Counted from the stretch's first letter, positions 1 to 7,991 are shown. The stretch: 64,000 nt of DNA from a bacterium (GCA_024742755.1 JANSXW010000009.1:16740-80739), one strand, 5' to 3'. Translations and numbers: made by a program. The notes: generated by a model from the sequence alone, not told the origin.

Positions 1-1
1 A

Positions 2-322
2 ACGGTCTACACTCAACTCAGTACGGAAGCTGCTATCCTGGAAAAGTTCCTGGCAGAGCTCGACGAAATATTCGACGGGCAGGCCTCTGCCAGCTATGTG
101 CAGCACATCATTCAGAACTGGTCAGCGGAACCTTACATTCAGGGAGCATACTCCTACGATTTCGAAGACAAGCAGTGGCGGGTAGTCGAGGCTATTCAGG
201 AACCGGTGGCGGACCGGCTGTTCTTCGCGGGCGAAGCGCTTTCCATTGACCATCAGGCAACGGTGCATGGTGCGTGCGCGTCGGCTTTTGATGCGGTGGC
301 TCGCATGTTGAAGGAGAGCTGA
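2..322 (+). CDS. Flavin-dependent amine oxidase, C-terminal fragment
   Basis: The reading frame is open from the left edge of the window, so this is the last ~106 residues of a longer protein whose start lies outside. The C-terminal part reads FFAGEA (around residue 77 of the visible part) followed by a HGA...SA..A stretch, which is the typical FAD-binding C-terminal motif of flavin monoamine oxidase / NAD(P)-binding Rossmann amine oxidases. These enzymes oxidise amines with FAD and release an aldehyde and hydrogen peroxide. The substrate cannot be inferred from this piece. A strong hairpin follows before the convergent tRNA genes. Confidence 0.75.
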   Translation, partial: TVYTQLSTEAAILEKFLAELDEIFDGQASASYVQHIIQNWSAEPYIQGAYSYDFEDKQWRVVEAIQEPVADRLFFAGEALSIDHQATVHGACASAFDAVARMLKES

Positions 323-373
323 TGTTTTGGCTGTAAATAACGTAGATATACATGTAATAGAGAGCGTTAAAAG

Positions 374-403
374 AGAGGGAGCAGCAAATTGCTGCCTCCC
401 TCT
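374..403 (-). terminator. Intrinsic terminator of the tRNA transcript
   Basis: A near-perfect hairpin (arms AGAGGGA-GCAGCAA and TTGCTGC-C-TCCCTCT, one bulged base) sits just downstream of the tRNA on the minus strand and is followed on that strand by CTCTTTTAA. This is the layout of a rho-independent terminator. It also separates the tRNAs from the convergent amine oxidase gene. Confidence 0.75.
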
Positions 404-405
404 TG

Positions 406-479
406 TGGTCCCACTTGGGCTCGAACCAAGGACCTACTGATTATGAGTCAGTTGCTCTAACCAGCTGAGCTATGGGACC
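406..479 (-). tRNA. tRNA with CAU anticodon (elongator Met or Ile2)
   Basis: The minus strand folds into a complete 74-nt cloverleaf: acceptor GGTCCCA/TGGGACC with discriminator A, D stem GCTC/GAGC, anticodon stem ACTGA/TCAGT with loop CTCATAA (anticodon CAU), and T arm CTTGG-TTCGAGC-CCAAG. The CCA end is not encoded. The G1-C72 pair and the lack of three G:C pairs below the anticodon exclude initiator tRNA. Elongator Met and lysidine-modified Ile2 cannot be separated by eye. Confidence 0.9.
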
Positions 480-513
480 AATATGTCAAAAAAAAACGTT
501 GTTCCAATAAAAG

Positions 514-599
514 TGGCCCCACTTGGGCTCGAACCAAGGGCCTGCTGATTATGAGTCAGCCCCGATCGCTATCGGGGTAACCAGCTGAGCTATGGGACC
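514..599 (-). pseudogene. Second tRNA(CAU)-like copy broken by a palindromic insertion
   Basis: This is a near copy of the tRNA at 406-479, lying upstream of it in the same transcript. The acceptor stem (with one G:T pair), the D-stem 5' strand GCTC, the anticodon arm (GCTGA/TCAGC, loop CTCATAA) and the T arm are kept. The segment that should complete the D stem (GAGCA in the intact copy) is replaced by 17 nt belonging to the palindrome CCCCGATAGCGATCGGGG. The D stem can no longer form, so the gene is probably non-functional unless the extra hairpin is tolerated or removed. The outer pair of the anticodon stem changed from A:T to G:C on both sides, a compensatory change that suggests this copy was under selection as a tRNA before or after the insertion. 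Confidence 0.7.
560..577. repeat. Short palindrome inserted in the tRNA copy
   Basis: CCCCGATCGCTATCGGGG forms a perfect 7-bp stem with a 4-nt loop. It interrupts the D arm of the second tRNA copy and is absent from the intact neighbour, so it looks like a mobile or spreading small palindrome. I see no second copy elsewhere in this window. Confidence 0.6.
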
Positions 600-621
600 T
601 GCACATTTTACAAATGCAGCG

Positions 622-652
622 CAAAAATACATATTCTGGCGCTGCGAGGCAA
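622..652 (-). promoter_or_regulatory. Promoter of the tRNA transcript
   Basis: On the minus strand TTG (652-650) is followed after exactly 20 bp by TATTTTTG (629-622), matching the Bacteroidota -33/-7 pattern. The expected start point lies about 16 bp before the broken tRNA copy, so that copy is promoter-proximal and is transcribed ahead of the intact one. Confidence 0.6.
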
Positions 653-710
653 GCATTTTTTTAATCAGGGCAGTTGCGGCGCTGCGACTACCCTGATTTT
701 ATGCTGCCCG

Positions 711-1526
711 TTACTCCCCTTTGTCTAAATGTACGTCCATTTGTGGGTATGGGATGCCGATGTCGTTGGCGTCAAACTCTTTCTTGATGCGCTCAAAGAA
801 GACCTTATAGGCTGGCCAGAAATGCTCATTCTTAGCCATGAAGCGTACGGCGAAGTTCACAGAGCTGTCGGCAAGCTCTTTGACAAAGATGTCGTAGCCG
901 GCATCAAGGTCCACATTAGGCAGGCCTTTCACGATTTCCTCAATGAGTGCCTTAGCCTTATCAATATCATCATCGTAACCAATACCTACAGTGAGGTCGT
1001 GCCGGCGTATGCCCTGAGCGGTGTAGTTCTGAATCGCATTGCTGGTAATCTGCCCGTTGGGCACGATAATCAGCCGGTTGTCCAGTGCAACGAGCACCGT
1101 ATGGAAGATGAAAATATCGGTCACCGTGCCGGCATGGCCGTTGACTTCCACAAAGTCGCCTACCTTGAAAAACTTGAAAACCAGTATAAGCACCCCGCTG
1201 GCGAAGTTGGCGAGGTTGCCCTGAAGCGCAAGGCCGATGGCAAATGCCATGGCGCTGAAAATAGCGACAAAGGAAGTGACTTCAATGCCAAACATGGAAG
1301 CAACGCTAAGCAGCAAAAGTACCTTTAGTCCTATGCCCACCAATGAGCCAAGGAAATCGCGTACAGACTCCTCTTCGATATGGCGGTCCATCGCTTTTTT
1401 GACCAGCTTGGTGATCCTGCCAATGACCCAAAAGCCGATGATGAGTGTAAGAATAGCCCCAATAACCTGCATAGCGTACTGTGCAATGAAGCCTTGAATT
1501 TGGTCCATGATTTCGTTCAAATCCAT
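711..1526 (-). CDS. MscS-family mechanosensitive channel (copy 1)
   Basis: A 271-residue small-conductance mechanosensitive channel of the inner membrane, opening on membrane tension to release solutes during hypo-osmotic shock. Residues ~15-35, ~60-80 and ~88-108 are hydrophobic; the third carries the Gly/Ala-rich pore helix (ALQGNLANFASG) that defines MscS, followed by the beta domain (DFVEVNGHAGTV) and an alpha/beta C-terminal domain. The length matches E. coli MscS (286 aa). A similar gene lies directly upstream on the same strand, so this looks like a tandem duplication that then diverged. Confidence 0.9.
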   Translation of the reverse strand: MDLNEIMDQIQGFIAQYAMQVIGAILTLIIGFWVIGRITKLVKKAMDRHIEEESVRDFLGSLVGIGLKVLLLLSVASMFGIEVTSFVAIFSAMAFAIGLALQGNLANFASGVLILVFKFFKVGDFVEVNGHAGTVTDIFIFHTVLVALDNRLIIVPNGQITSNAIQNYTAQGIRRHDLTVGIGYDDDIDKAKALIEEIVKGLPNVDLDAGYDIFVKELADSSVNFAVRFMAKNEHFWPAYKVFFERIKKEFDANDIGIPYPQMDVHLDKGE

Positions 1527-1687
1527 GATTTGATTAAAGTTTTGGATTGTTAATAGTGATGTTTCGCGCTAAAGGATAGGCAAAAAAATAGTTTTCTACA
1601 ACTAAGATACGGCTGAAAACAACAGAACGGTTCTCAGCCGCATCTTGTTCGGCAGCGCTCGCAGGCATGGATTTAACAGGTACGATG

Positions 1688-2500
1688 CTACTTGTCCAGG
1701 TGCACATCCATCTGTGGGAATGGAATGCTGACGCTGGAACGGTCGAACTCCTTCTTTACATTTTCCTGCATGTAGAAATAGGTGTCCCAGTAGTGCTCGC
1801 TTTTGATCCAGGGGCGGACCAGGAAGTTTACAGAGCTGTCGCCCAGCGAAGAGACCTTGATGAGGGTTTCGGGCGTGCCTAAAACATAGGGGCAGGCATC
1901 TGATACGCGTTTGATCGCCTCCCGGGCTTTATCGATATCGTCTCCGTAACTAATACCGAAGGTCATGTCCACACCCATTTCTCCCTGCCCGGAGATATTG
2001 GTGATTACATTGCTGGTCACCACACTGTTGGGGATGATGATGCGTTTGTTGTCCAGGGTTTGCAAAACGGTGTTGAAGACCTGAATGCCCACTACTGTAC
2101 CGGTTTGCCCGCCACCAATTTCAACCAAATCACCAACCTTATAGGGCTTGAATATTAGAAGGAGCACCCCGCTGGCAAAGTGGCCGAGACTCCCCTGCAG
2201 TGCCATGCCTACCGCAAAGGCAAGGGCACCGAACAAGGCTACAAAGGAGGTGGTTTCGATGCCAAACATACTGGCTACGCTAAGAAGAAGAAGTACCTTT
2301 AAGCCTACGCTGACGAGCGAGGTCAGGAACGGGCGGATCGTTGGGTCAAAGCCCCGCTTTTCCATGCTCCGCTTGAGGATGTCTGTGATTTTCCCAATAA
2401 TCCAGAAGCCAATAACCAAAGTCAGGATGGCACCGGCAACTTTGGGTAGATAAGTGGTCACCAGCGTGCCTAAAGTTTCAAAATCTAGTAATTGTTCCAT
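1688..2500 (-). CDS. MscS-family mechanosensitive channel (copy 2)
   Basis: A 270-residue paralogue of the downstream channel, with the same three-helix N-terminus, pore helix ALQGSLGHFASG, beta domain (DLVEIGGGQTGTV) and the shared ending PQMDVHLDK. The start is the ATG at 2500; TAACTTTC about 70 bp upstream on the minus strand is a candidate -7 box. It is divergent from recX. The two channels may differ in gating or expression, which the sequence does not reveal. Confidence 0.9.
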   Translation of the reverse strand: MEQLLDFETLGTLVTTYLPKVAGAILTLVIGFWIIGKITDILKRSMEKRGFDPTIRPFLTSLVSVGLKVLLLLSVASMFGIETTSFVALFGALAFAVGMALQGSLGHFASGVLLLIFKPYKVGDLVEIGGGQTGTVVGIQVFNTVLQTLDNKRIIIPNSVVTSNVITNISGQGEMGVDMTFGISYGDDIDKAREAIKRVSDACPYVLGTPETLIKVSSLGDSSVNFLVRPWIKSEHYWDTYFYMQENVKKEFDRSSVSIPFPQMDVHLDK

Positions 2501-2578
2501 GTTGATTGTAGTTTTGTTTTGATCTTGTTGTTTTTCAGACGGCTTTTCACACGAAAGTTACAGGATCAGTAAAAAATA

Positions 2579-3079
2579 ATGCCAAAAAGCAATGTGAAAA
2601 ATATGCCGAAGTGGTATTCCAAGGAGGAGGCGCTGCAAAAATTACAGCAGTATTGTGCTTATCAGGACCGCTGCCATCAGGAGGTGCGGCAGCAACTTCG
2701 GGACATGAACGTATACCCGGACTGGCAGGAGGAGATTATTGTGGCGCTCATTGAAGAGAACTTTCTGAACGAGGAGCGTTTCGCCTGCAGTTACGTCCGG
2801 GGGAAATTCCGCATGAAGCAGTGGGGGCGGGTCCGGATCAAACAGGAGCTGCGCCGCCGGAATATCTCAGATTATTGTATCCGCAAGGGCATGGCTGAAA
2901 TTGAGGAGCCCGCCTATCTGGAATCACTCAGAGACCTGATTGTGAAAAAAGGCGACCGGACAGCAGCGGAAAATAGGTGGGCTTTCCGGAATAAAGTAGC
3001 GCGATTTGTGATTGATAAGGGGTATGAACCGGCTTTGGTGTGGCCGGCAGTCAAAGATATCTACCCGGACGGCACCTGA
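2579..3079 (+). CDS. recX: RecX-family regulatory protein
   Basis: A 166-residue RecX homologue. In characterised bacteria RecX binds RecA filaments and inhibits recombinase activity. The sequence shows the repeated three-helix pattern of the family: a basic N-terminus with CAYQDRCHQEVRQQL, the LIEENFLNEERFACSYVRGKF block near residues 55-80, and KWGRVRI-like text followed by LRRRNIS (here QWGRVRIKQEL). The length is usual for the family. recA itself is not in the window. The first ATG is used; an internal ATG nine codons in is possible. Confidence 0.88.
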   Translation: MPKSNVKNMPKWYSKEEALQKLQQYCAYQDRCHQEVRQQLRDMNVYPDWQEEIIVALIEENFLNEERFACSYVRGKFRMKQWGRVRIKQELRRRNISDYCIRKGMAEIEEPAYLESLRDLIVKKGDRTAAENRWAFRNKVARFVIDKGYEPALVWPAVKDIYPDGT

Positions 3080-3118
3080 AAAATAGTGTTAGGATGCTGA
3101 CTTTTTGCGATTTTAGGT

Positions 3119-3150
3119 TTGAAAGCGGGGTGTTTAATGCCTTATATTTA
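3119..3150 (+). promoter_or_regulatory. Promoter of the double-glycine peptide gene
   Basis: TTG (3119-3121) and TATATTTA (3143-3150) are separated by 21 bp, close to the 20-bp spacing seen at other promoters here. The implied transcript starts near 3157 and gives the small peptide gene its own 5' leader of about 57 nt. Confidence 0.45.
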
Positions 3151-3213
3151 TATTGGACAGAAAAGGCTTCAAAAAGAACATCAAGTATTCTGCCCACATA
3201 AAACAGGAATAAC

Positions 3214-3429
3214 ATGAAAAAACGTCAACACAAACTCGACAAATTCGAATCTGCACGCCTGTCTGAAAAGGCATGCCTGAACGCTAAAGGGGGGCACAAA
3301 TACAGCCCTACCGGTGCCGGGTTCCAGGGTACCTTCATCTGGGAAACCGTAGATGTACGTGGCCTGATGGGACAAGACCATGAATCGGAAAAAGGTACGA
3401 AGACCACCTTCAGCACAATCGGCGGATAA
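3214..3429 (+). CDS. Putative RiPP/bacteriocin precursor with GG leader
   Basis: A 71-residue peptide whose first 27 residues look like a double-glycine leader: basic start MKKRQHKLDKF, then LSEKACLNAKGG with the cleavage-type Gly-Gly at 26-27. This resembles the Bacteroidota GG-leader natural-product precursors (TIGR04149-like), which are modified and then cut and exported by a C39-peptidase ABC transporter. The 44-residue remainder is rich in Gly, Ser and Thr, has one Trp, and also ends in GG. It has its own promoter-like boxes. No modifying enzyme, C39 transporter or immunity gene lies nearby, so it is an orphan and the product class is inference. Confidence 0.55.
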   Translation: MKKRQHKLDKFESARLSEKACLNAKGGHKYSPTGAGFQGTFIWETVDVRGLMGQDHESEKGTKTTFSTIGG

Positions 3430-3477
3430 GCAATATCGAATCATTCAGTTCTTCAACCGGGGTAAGGAGCACAGCTG

Positions 3478-5019
3478 TTAACGGCTGCGTTCCTTAAACT
3501 TCCGTTTGATCATCTCACCGTAAGACTTCCCCTCCAGCTTTCCTTCCAGCCAGGCCATCATGTCAAAAGCACGCACGAAGAAGCTTTTGGCCCTTGCTGT
3601 TTGTGGCAGTTCCTCGAATGCCCCTTTGAGGCTCTCGAAAGCAGCTTTCAGCTCATGCTTTGATGGCGACCCGGTGGCTTTCCTGATGAAACTAATGATT
3701 TCCCGTTCCACATCATGCAGCTGTTCCCGCTTCTTCAGGTAGCGGTAGGTGCTCCGGATCAGGGAGTCGAGCAGCACGTAATTGCCAAGCTCAAAATGCA
3801 CGATCAGGTTGAGGATGCGGGCGGTGCCCTGTAGCTCCTGCCGCTCTACGGTGGTGCTCAGGTTGAGCCAGTCATTAAGATAGGAAAGCGCGTCGTCGTA
3901 GGCTTCTGCCCCAAAGGAGATGTGGAAGTAATAGTAGTAAAAAGTATTGGTTTCAAATAAGTCATTATCGAAATGGCCACGCTCTCTGAGGTGGGTCTTC
4001 AGAGCGGACAGCCCCTCCCTGAAGTCGCCTTTGGCAATGCACAGCGAGAATTTATTTTGGTAATACTGCCGGTGGATTTTTAGCTCATCGTCCTGACTCA
4101 GCGGCCTGACCTGCCGGAGCTTTTCCAGGTAAATTTCAAGAGCGTCGTAATCCCCCACCCGGCCACAGCCCATGATGAGGTTGCTGAGTGCAGAAATGTA
4201 CTCAGATACGTCTTCATTCAGGAAGTGCGGTTTGGATTCCATCAGCTCAATGAGCTGCTCACTGCTTGATTTAAAGGCTTGTAAGTCGCCTGTTGCCAAC
4301 TGATAGATGCTTAGCGTGCGGTAGTAGTAAATCTGCGCCTGATGGGCATCGCTTTCCGGCGGCTGTTGCAAAAGTGGTGTATCCACAATATCGGACAGCC
4401 GTTTGCGGAACTCCGGGCCGGCCAGAGAAGCGTCTTTCCGAAGGCTGACCAGCAGGCGGAAAAACAAGTTGCGGTAGGCCGAAATGCCGCTAAGCTGCTG
4501 CTGCAGGTGCTGCTCCTCGGTTTCAATGCGGTCCAGGGCTTCATCCAGGTAGTCGATATCGGATTTGGCGTAAGCCAGCTGCTTCTCCCAGCCCAGCATG
4601 TCAATGAGCACCGTAAAGCGTTCGTATTTGTAGGCCAGTTTTCGGGCTTTGCCAAGGAGGTCCTGGCAATCTGAAAAAAGAGACCGGCGGAAAAGGACCT
4701 GCATGCTTTGCAGGTAGTGGCGCAGCTTGTAGTCCACAGAGGTCTTCTCGTCGTAGCCCTGCAGGCTTTTCAGGCACAGGTCATAGAGGTAGGCCTTCAG
4801 CTCAGAGTACTTCCGGCTTTGGACCGGTTCGCCCTGATATACTTCATTTTTCAGTACTTCGTCATTAAATGTTTCCTGTGCTTCAATGGCATCGAAAAGG
4901 CGCAGGTACTTACTGTCCTTGTTCGCATGGCTGCCAACGAAGACTTTGAAGTACCGCTTCTCAGAGCCCGACATGGACTTGATCAGATTGAAGAGCTTAT
5001 TGGACGGGGTCTTGGGCAT
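3478..5019 (-). CDS. Unknown protein, helical repeat (TPR-like)
   Basis: A 513-residue soluble protein with no signal peptide. From residue ~80 on it is almost wholly alpha-helical in character, with repeated Tyr/Leu/Ala-rich blocks (for example YYYRTLSIYQLATGD, YYQNKFSLCIAKGDF) spaced like degenerate tetratricopeptide repeats, so it probably acts as a protein-binding scaffold. The N-terminus (MPKTPSNKLFNLIKSM) is basic. I do not recognise a family with a known function. It has a good promoter (TTG - 20 bp - TACCTTTG) and is divergent from the LytTR gene. Confidence 0.7.
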   Translation of the reverse strand: MPKTPSNKLFNLIKSMSGSEKRYFKVFVGSHANKDSKYLRLFDAIEAQETFNDEVLKNEVYQGEPVQSRKYSELKAYLYDLCLKSLQGYDEKTSVDYKLRHYLQSMQVLFRRSLFSDCQDLLGKARKLAYKYERFTVLIDMLGWEKQLAYAKSDIDYLDEALDRIETEEQHLQQQLSGISAYRNLFFRLLVSLRKDASLAGPEFRKRLSDIVDTPLLQQPPESDAHQAQIYYYRTLSIYQLATGDLQAFKSSSEQLIELMESKPHFLNEDVSEYISALSNLIMGCGRVGDYDALEIYLEKLRQVRPLSQDDELKIHRQYYQNKFSLCIAKGDFREGLSALKTHLRERGHFDNDLFETNTFYYYYFHISFGAEAYDDALSYLNDWLNLSTTVERQELQGTARILNLIVHFELGNYVLLDSLIRSTYRYLKKREQLHDVEREIISFIRKATGSPSKHELKAAFESLKGAFEELPQTARAKSFFVRAFDMMAWLEGKLEGKSYGEMIKRKFKERSR

Positions 5020-5088
5020 AGTTCTGGTCCTTTAACAACATACCGGGGCTATATAACTCTTGCAAAGCCATTTTGGCTGCCTCTCGCC

Positions 5089-5119
5089 CAAAGGTATTTT
5101 AAATTCTGAAACCTGACAA
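5089..5119 (-). promoter_or_regulatory. Promoter of the TPR-like gene
   Basis: On the minus strand TTG (5119-5117) and TACCTTTG (5096-5089) are exactly 20 bp apart, matching the Bacteroidota consensus. The predicted start point is near 5083, giving a leader of about 64 nt before the ATG at 5019. The divergent LytTR promoter begins 15 bp away. Confidence 0.6.
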
Positions 5120-5134
5120 TAAATCGAATGTGTA

Positions 5135-5165
5135 TTGCGCAGCAGCCCTTCTTCGCCTAATATTG
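5135..5165 (+). promoter_or_regulatory. Promoter of the LytTR gene
   Basis: TTG (5135-5137) is followed after exactly 20 bp by TAATATTG (5158-5165). It is back-to-back with the minus-strand promoter at 5089-5119, so one bound regulator could affect both genes. Confidence 0.5.
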
Positions 5166-5229
5166 AGTTTATACATTTCCACACACAGGAGCTTCGTGCA
5201 GCACGCAGGGCTCCTTAATCCAACGGTCT

Positions 5230-5649
5230 ATGAAAATGGTAAGCTTAACACCCACGTCCGGCAACTTACGCCCAATAGCCCCCGCTACAGCCCTCAATGT
5301 GCGCCGGGCAAAAATCGCCCTGCCTACACTCGAAGGCTACCTCTTCCGGCCGGTAGCCAGCATTCTTTACCTCCGTGCAGAGGGCAATTACACCATGATC
5401 CGGTTTGCCAACGGGTCGCAGGAACTGATATGCAAAACCCTCAGCCACGTGCAGGGGATGTTGTCACAATACCCGCAGTTTGTCAGGGTCCACCGTTCTT
5501 TCACCGTCAACATTGAGCGCATAGACCGCTACGTACGCGGGAAGGGCGGGTTTGTCGTCATGGAGTGCGGTACAGAAATCAGTGTGTCCAACAGCAAAAA
5601 AACGCACTTGTCCACAGCTGTGGAACAGTACTTTGGTGCCCGCCTGTAA
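5230..5649 (+). CDS. Stand-alone LytTR DNA-binding regulator
   Basis: A 139-residue protein made of an N-terminal linker (~35 residues) and one LytTR domain: YLRAEGNYTMIRF, the QFVRVHRSFTVNIERI block, and a C-terminal SNSKK motif are the usual marks of this DNA-binding fold. LytTR proteins normally follow a receiver domain. Here the receiver is missing, so the protein is either constitutively active or controlled by partner contacts. It lies just before a glycosyltransferase gene on the same strand (30 bp gap), but TATCTTTG in that gap may give the next gene its own promoter. Confidence 0.85.
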   Translation: MKMVSLTPTSGNLRPIAPATALNVRRAKIALPTLEGYLFRPVASILYLRAEGNYTMIRFANGSQELICKTLSHVQGMLSQYPQFVRVHRSFTVNIERIDRYVRGKGGFVVMECGTEISVSNSKKTHLSTAVEQYFGARL

Positions 5650-5679
5650 ATCAGGTTTCCTTATCTTTGGCTGCTGAAT

Positions 5680-6801
5680 ATGAGAGTAGCCATCAATACC
5701 CGTTTCCTGCTCCCGGGCCGCATCGAGGGCATCGGGCGGTACACCTACGAGGTGGTGCGGCGCCTGTTGCGTGACCACCCGGAGCATGATTACCTCTTTT
5801 TCTTCGACCGCCCCTTTGACCCTGCCTTCACTTTTGGCGGACAAGCCCGGGGGATTGTACTGCCGCCTCCTGCCCGCCACCCTTTGCTTTGGTACCTTTG
5901 GTTTGAATGGGCCGTGCCCTACGCATTGCGCAAGCACCGGGCGGATGTGTTCTTTTCGCCCGACGGCTACCTGTCGCTACGGTCTGAGGTGCCTACCTTG
6001 CTGACAGTCCATGATCTAGCCTTTGAGCACTTCATGGAGCACACCCCAGGCCTTGTGGGGCGTTACTACCGGCATTTTACGCCAAAATTTTGCGCGCATG
6101 CCGGGCGCCTGTTGTCCGTATCCGGCTACACGGCACAAGATGTACAGCAACGTTACGGTATCCCGGAATCCAAAATCGCCATCTGCGGCAATGCCTGCCG
6201 GGAGGGGTTCCGCCCGCTCACAGCCGCAGCGCAGGAAGCGGCACGGAGCAAATGGAGCGCCGGGAAGCCTTACTACCTTTACGTAGGCGCCATCCATCCC
6301 CGCAAGAATGTCCACCGGCTAATTGCTGCGTTTTCTGACTTCAAAGCCCAAACGCAAAGCCCGGCCCGGTTGCTGATTGCCGGCCGTTTTGCCTGGCAGG
6401 CGGGACCGGTGAAGTCGGCCTATGAAGCTTCCCCATTTCAGGAGGATATTGACTTGTTGGGCTTTGTGCCCGATGAAGATTTGCCAGAACTGATGGGGGC
6501 CGCCAAAGGCTTTGCCTATCCTTCCCTGTTTGAAGGCTTCGGGCTGCCGCTGCTGGAAGCGATGGAAGCAGAAGTGCCCGTCATCACATCCAATGTCTCC
6601 TCTATGCCGGAGGTAGCCGGTCAGGCGGCCCTGCTGGTCGACCCGGAGGATGCCACAGCACTCGCGCAGGCTTTAATAGCACTGGACGGAAATGCGCAAC
6701 TACGGGCATCTCTGGTGGAAAAAGGCAGGCAGCAACGCCGGCAATACAGCTGGGACCGCACCGCAGCGGTAGCCTATGAAAATCTGGCTCAGCTCTTTTG
6801 A
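5680..6801 (+). CDS. Family GT4 glycosyltransferase
   Basis: A 373-residue cytoplasmic glycosyltransferase of the GT-B fold. The N-terminal half has INTRFLLPGRIEGIGRYTYE, typical of mannosyl/glucosyl transferases of this type; the C-terminal half has YVGAIHPRKNVHRLI (residues ~205-220), the nucleotide-sugar-binding PSLFEGFGLPLLEAMEA motif with the E-x7-E pattern (~285-300) and the usual ending. It probably transfers a sugar from a nucleotide sugar onto a surface glycan or lipid; donor and acceptor are not readable. It overlaps the convergent lgt gene by 13 bp. Confidence 0.88.
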   Translation: MRVAINTRFLLPGRIEGIGRYTYEVVRRLLRDHPEHDYLFFFDRPFDPAFTFGGQARGIVLPPPARHPLLWYLWFEWAVPYALRKHRADVFFSPDGYLSLRSEVPTLLTVHDLAFEHFMEHTPGLVGRYYRHFTPKFCAHAGRLLSVSGYTAQDVQQRYGIPESKIAICGNACREGFRPLTAAAQEAARSKWSAGKPYYLYVGAIHPRKNVHRLIAAFSDFKAQTQSPARLLIAGRFAWQAGPVKSAYEASPFQEDIDLLGFVPDEDLPELMGAAKGFAYPSLFEGFGLPLLEAMEAEVPVITSNVSSMPEVAGQAALLVDPEDATALAQALIALDGNAQLRASLVEKGRQQRRQYSWDRTAAVAYENLAQLF

Positions 6802-7949
6802 TGCTTTCGCCAAATCCAAATGGTGCCGCCCAGCCCGATCAGGAATAGGGTCACCGCGATAAACTGAGCCTGCGTCAGCCCTGTGCCCAAAAAGGAATAC
6901 ACCTCATTGATCCGCACTTTCTCAATGAAAAAGCGCTCCATGCCATTGAACAGCAGATAGATGAAAAAGAGCATGCCCGGATACCCCCTTGTCGCACCGC
7001 GCAGCCCGAACAGTATGCCACCTATGGTGAATGCCATCAGGGATTCATAAACCGGTGTAGGGTAAACCGGTGGGTCAAGGCGGGTACAGTAGATCATATC
7101 GCAACCTTCAATAGGCACGCCCCGCCGCAGCACATTGTGCGGATAGTCGTAAGCCCAAAGCCAGTCGGGCAGGAACCACCAACCGGGCTGCGCAGCGGCA
7201 TTCACAATGCCCCAGTCCCCATCGCCAGAGAAGTGGCAGCCCAGGCGCCCCACCCCGTAAGCGATGATCAGCGCCGGCGCCACAGCATCCAAAACGTGCA
7301 CTATTGGAATGTTCTTTCGCCTCAGGTACAAGGCCACAAAGAGGAAGCCAAAAATCAGCCCCCCGTAGATCGCCAGCCCGCCACCGGACAGCAAGGTGCC
7401 GACCGGGTCGGCCAGCAGGGCAGGAATGTCTTCAATCACGGCAAACACCTTAGCGCCCACCACTCCTGAAACCGCCGCAATAATGGTGATTTCGCTGATC
7501 CGGTCGTGGGGATAAATATGCCGGATCGCCTGCTTAGGCTTGGGCAGGGCTTTGCGGTTGCCATTCCAGTAACGGTAGGCCGCAAATGCAATACCCAGCA
7601 CTAATCCGCCGCCCCAGCTGCCCGCTGTTGAAAGCAGCACCTCCGCTGCATCCGCTTTGAGGGCCGCAAAATTTTGATAGGCATAGATGCCCTTAAAGCC
7701 CAGGATAAACCCCCAAATGCCGTTGGAGGCAATCTCTGCATTGGTGGGCGGCTTGCCGAGCTCGATTTTTTCCTTTTGGGGCTCAAAAATGCCTTCCCGG
7801 GCTTTGCGCTTCAGCTCGTGGTAAAGGATAAAGGCGGCAGAAATAATCGCCAGGACCAGCAGCAGCCCGAAGGTTTTGAAAATAGAGAGCCAGTTGTCAG
7901 CAGGCGTGCCGAAGAGGTCGTGGAAAACATAGGACAAGTCGGGGTACAT
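6789..7949 (-). CDS. lgt: Prolipoprotein diacylglyceryl transferase
   Basis: An inner-membrane enzyme that moves diacylglycerol from phosphatidylglycerol onto the lipobox cysteine of prelipoproteins, the first step in lipoprotein maturation. Several hydrophobic helices are seen, with the signature GGLAIYGGLIFGF and the family signature region GVGRLGCHFSGDGDWG. At 386 residues it is longer than E. coli Lgt (291); the extra part is an N-terminal segment with one added membrane helix and a charged stretch (residues ~20-70), plus an insert around the YPHNV/CTRLDPP region. Predicted lipoproteins in this window (chitinase, cytolysin, metal-binding protein) would be its substrates. Confidence 0.9.
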   Translation of the reverse strand: MYPDLSYVFHDLFGTPADNWLSIFKTFGLLLVLAIISAAFILYHELKRKAREGIFEPQKEKIELGKPPTNAEIASNGIWGFILGFKGIYAYQNFAALKADAAEVLLSTAGSWGGGLVLGIAFAAYRYWNGNRKALPKPKQAIRHIYPHDRISEITIIAAVSGVVGAKVFAVIEDIPALLADPVGTLLSGGGLAIYGGLIFGFLFVALYLRRKNIPIVHVLDAVAPALIIAYGVGRLGCHFSGDGDWGIVNAAAQPGWWFLPDWLWAYDYPHNVLRRGVPIEGCDMIYCTRLDPPVYPTPVYESLMAFTIGGILFGLRGATRGYPGMLFFIYLLFNGMERFFIEKVRINEVYSFLGTGLTQAQFIAVTLFLIGLGGTIWIWRKHQKS

Positions 7950-7991
7950 CCGTTGTGGAATTGGTGCAGCCCAAAGGTAGGGCTTTGCCGG

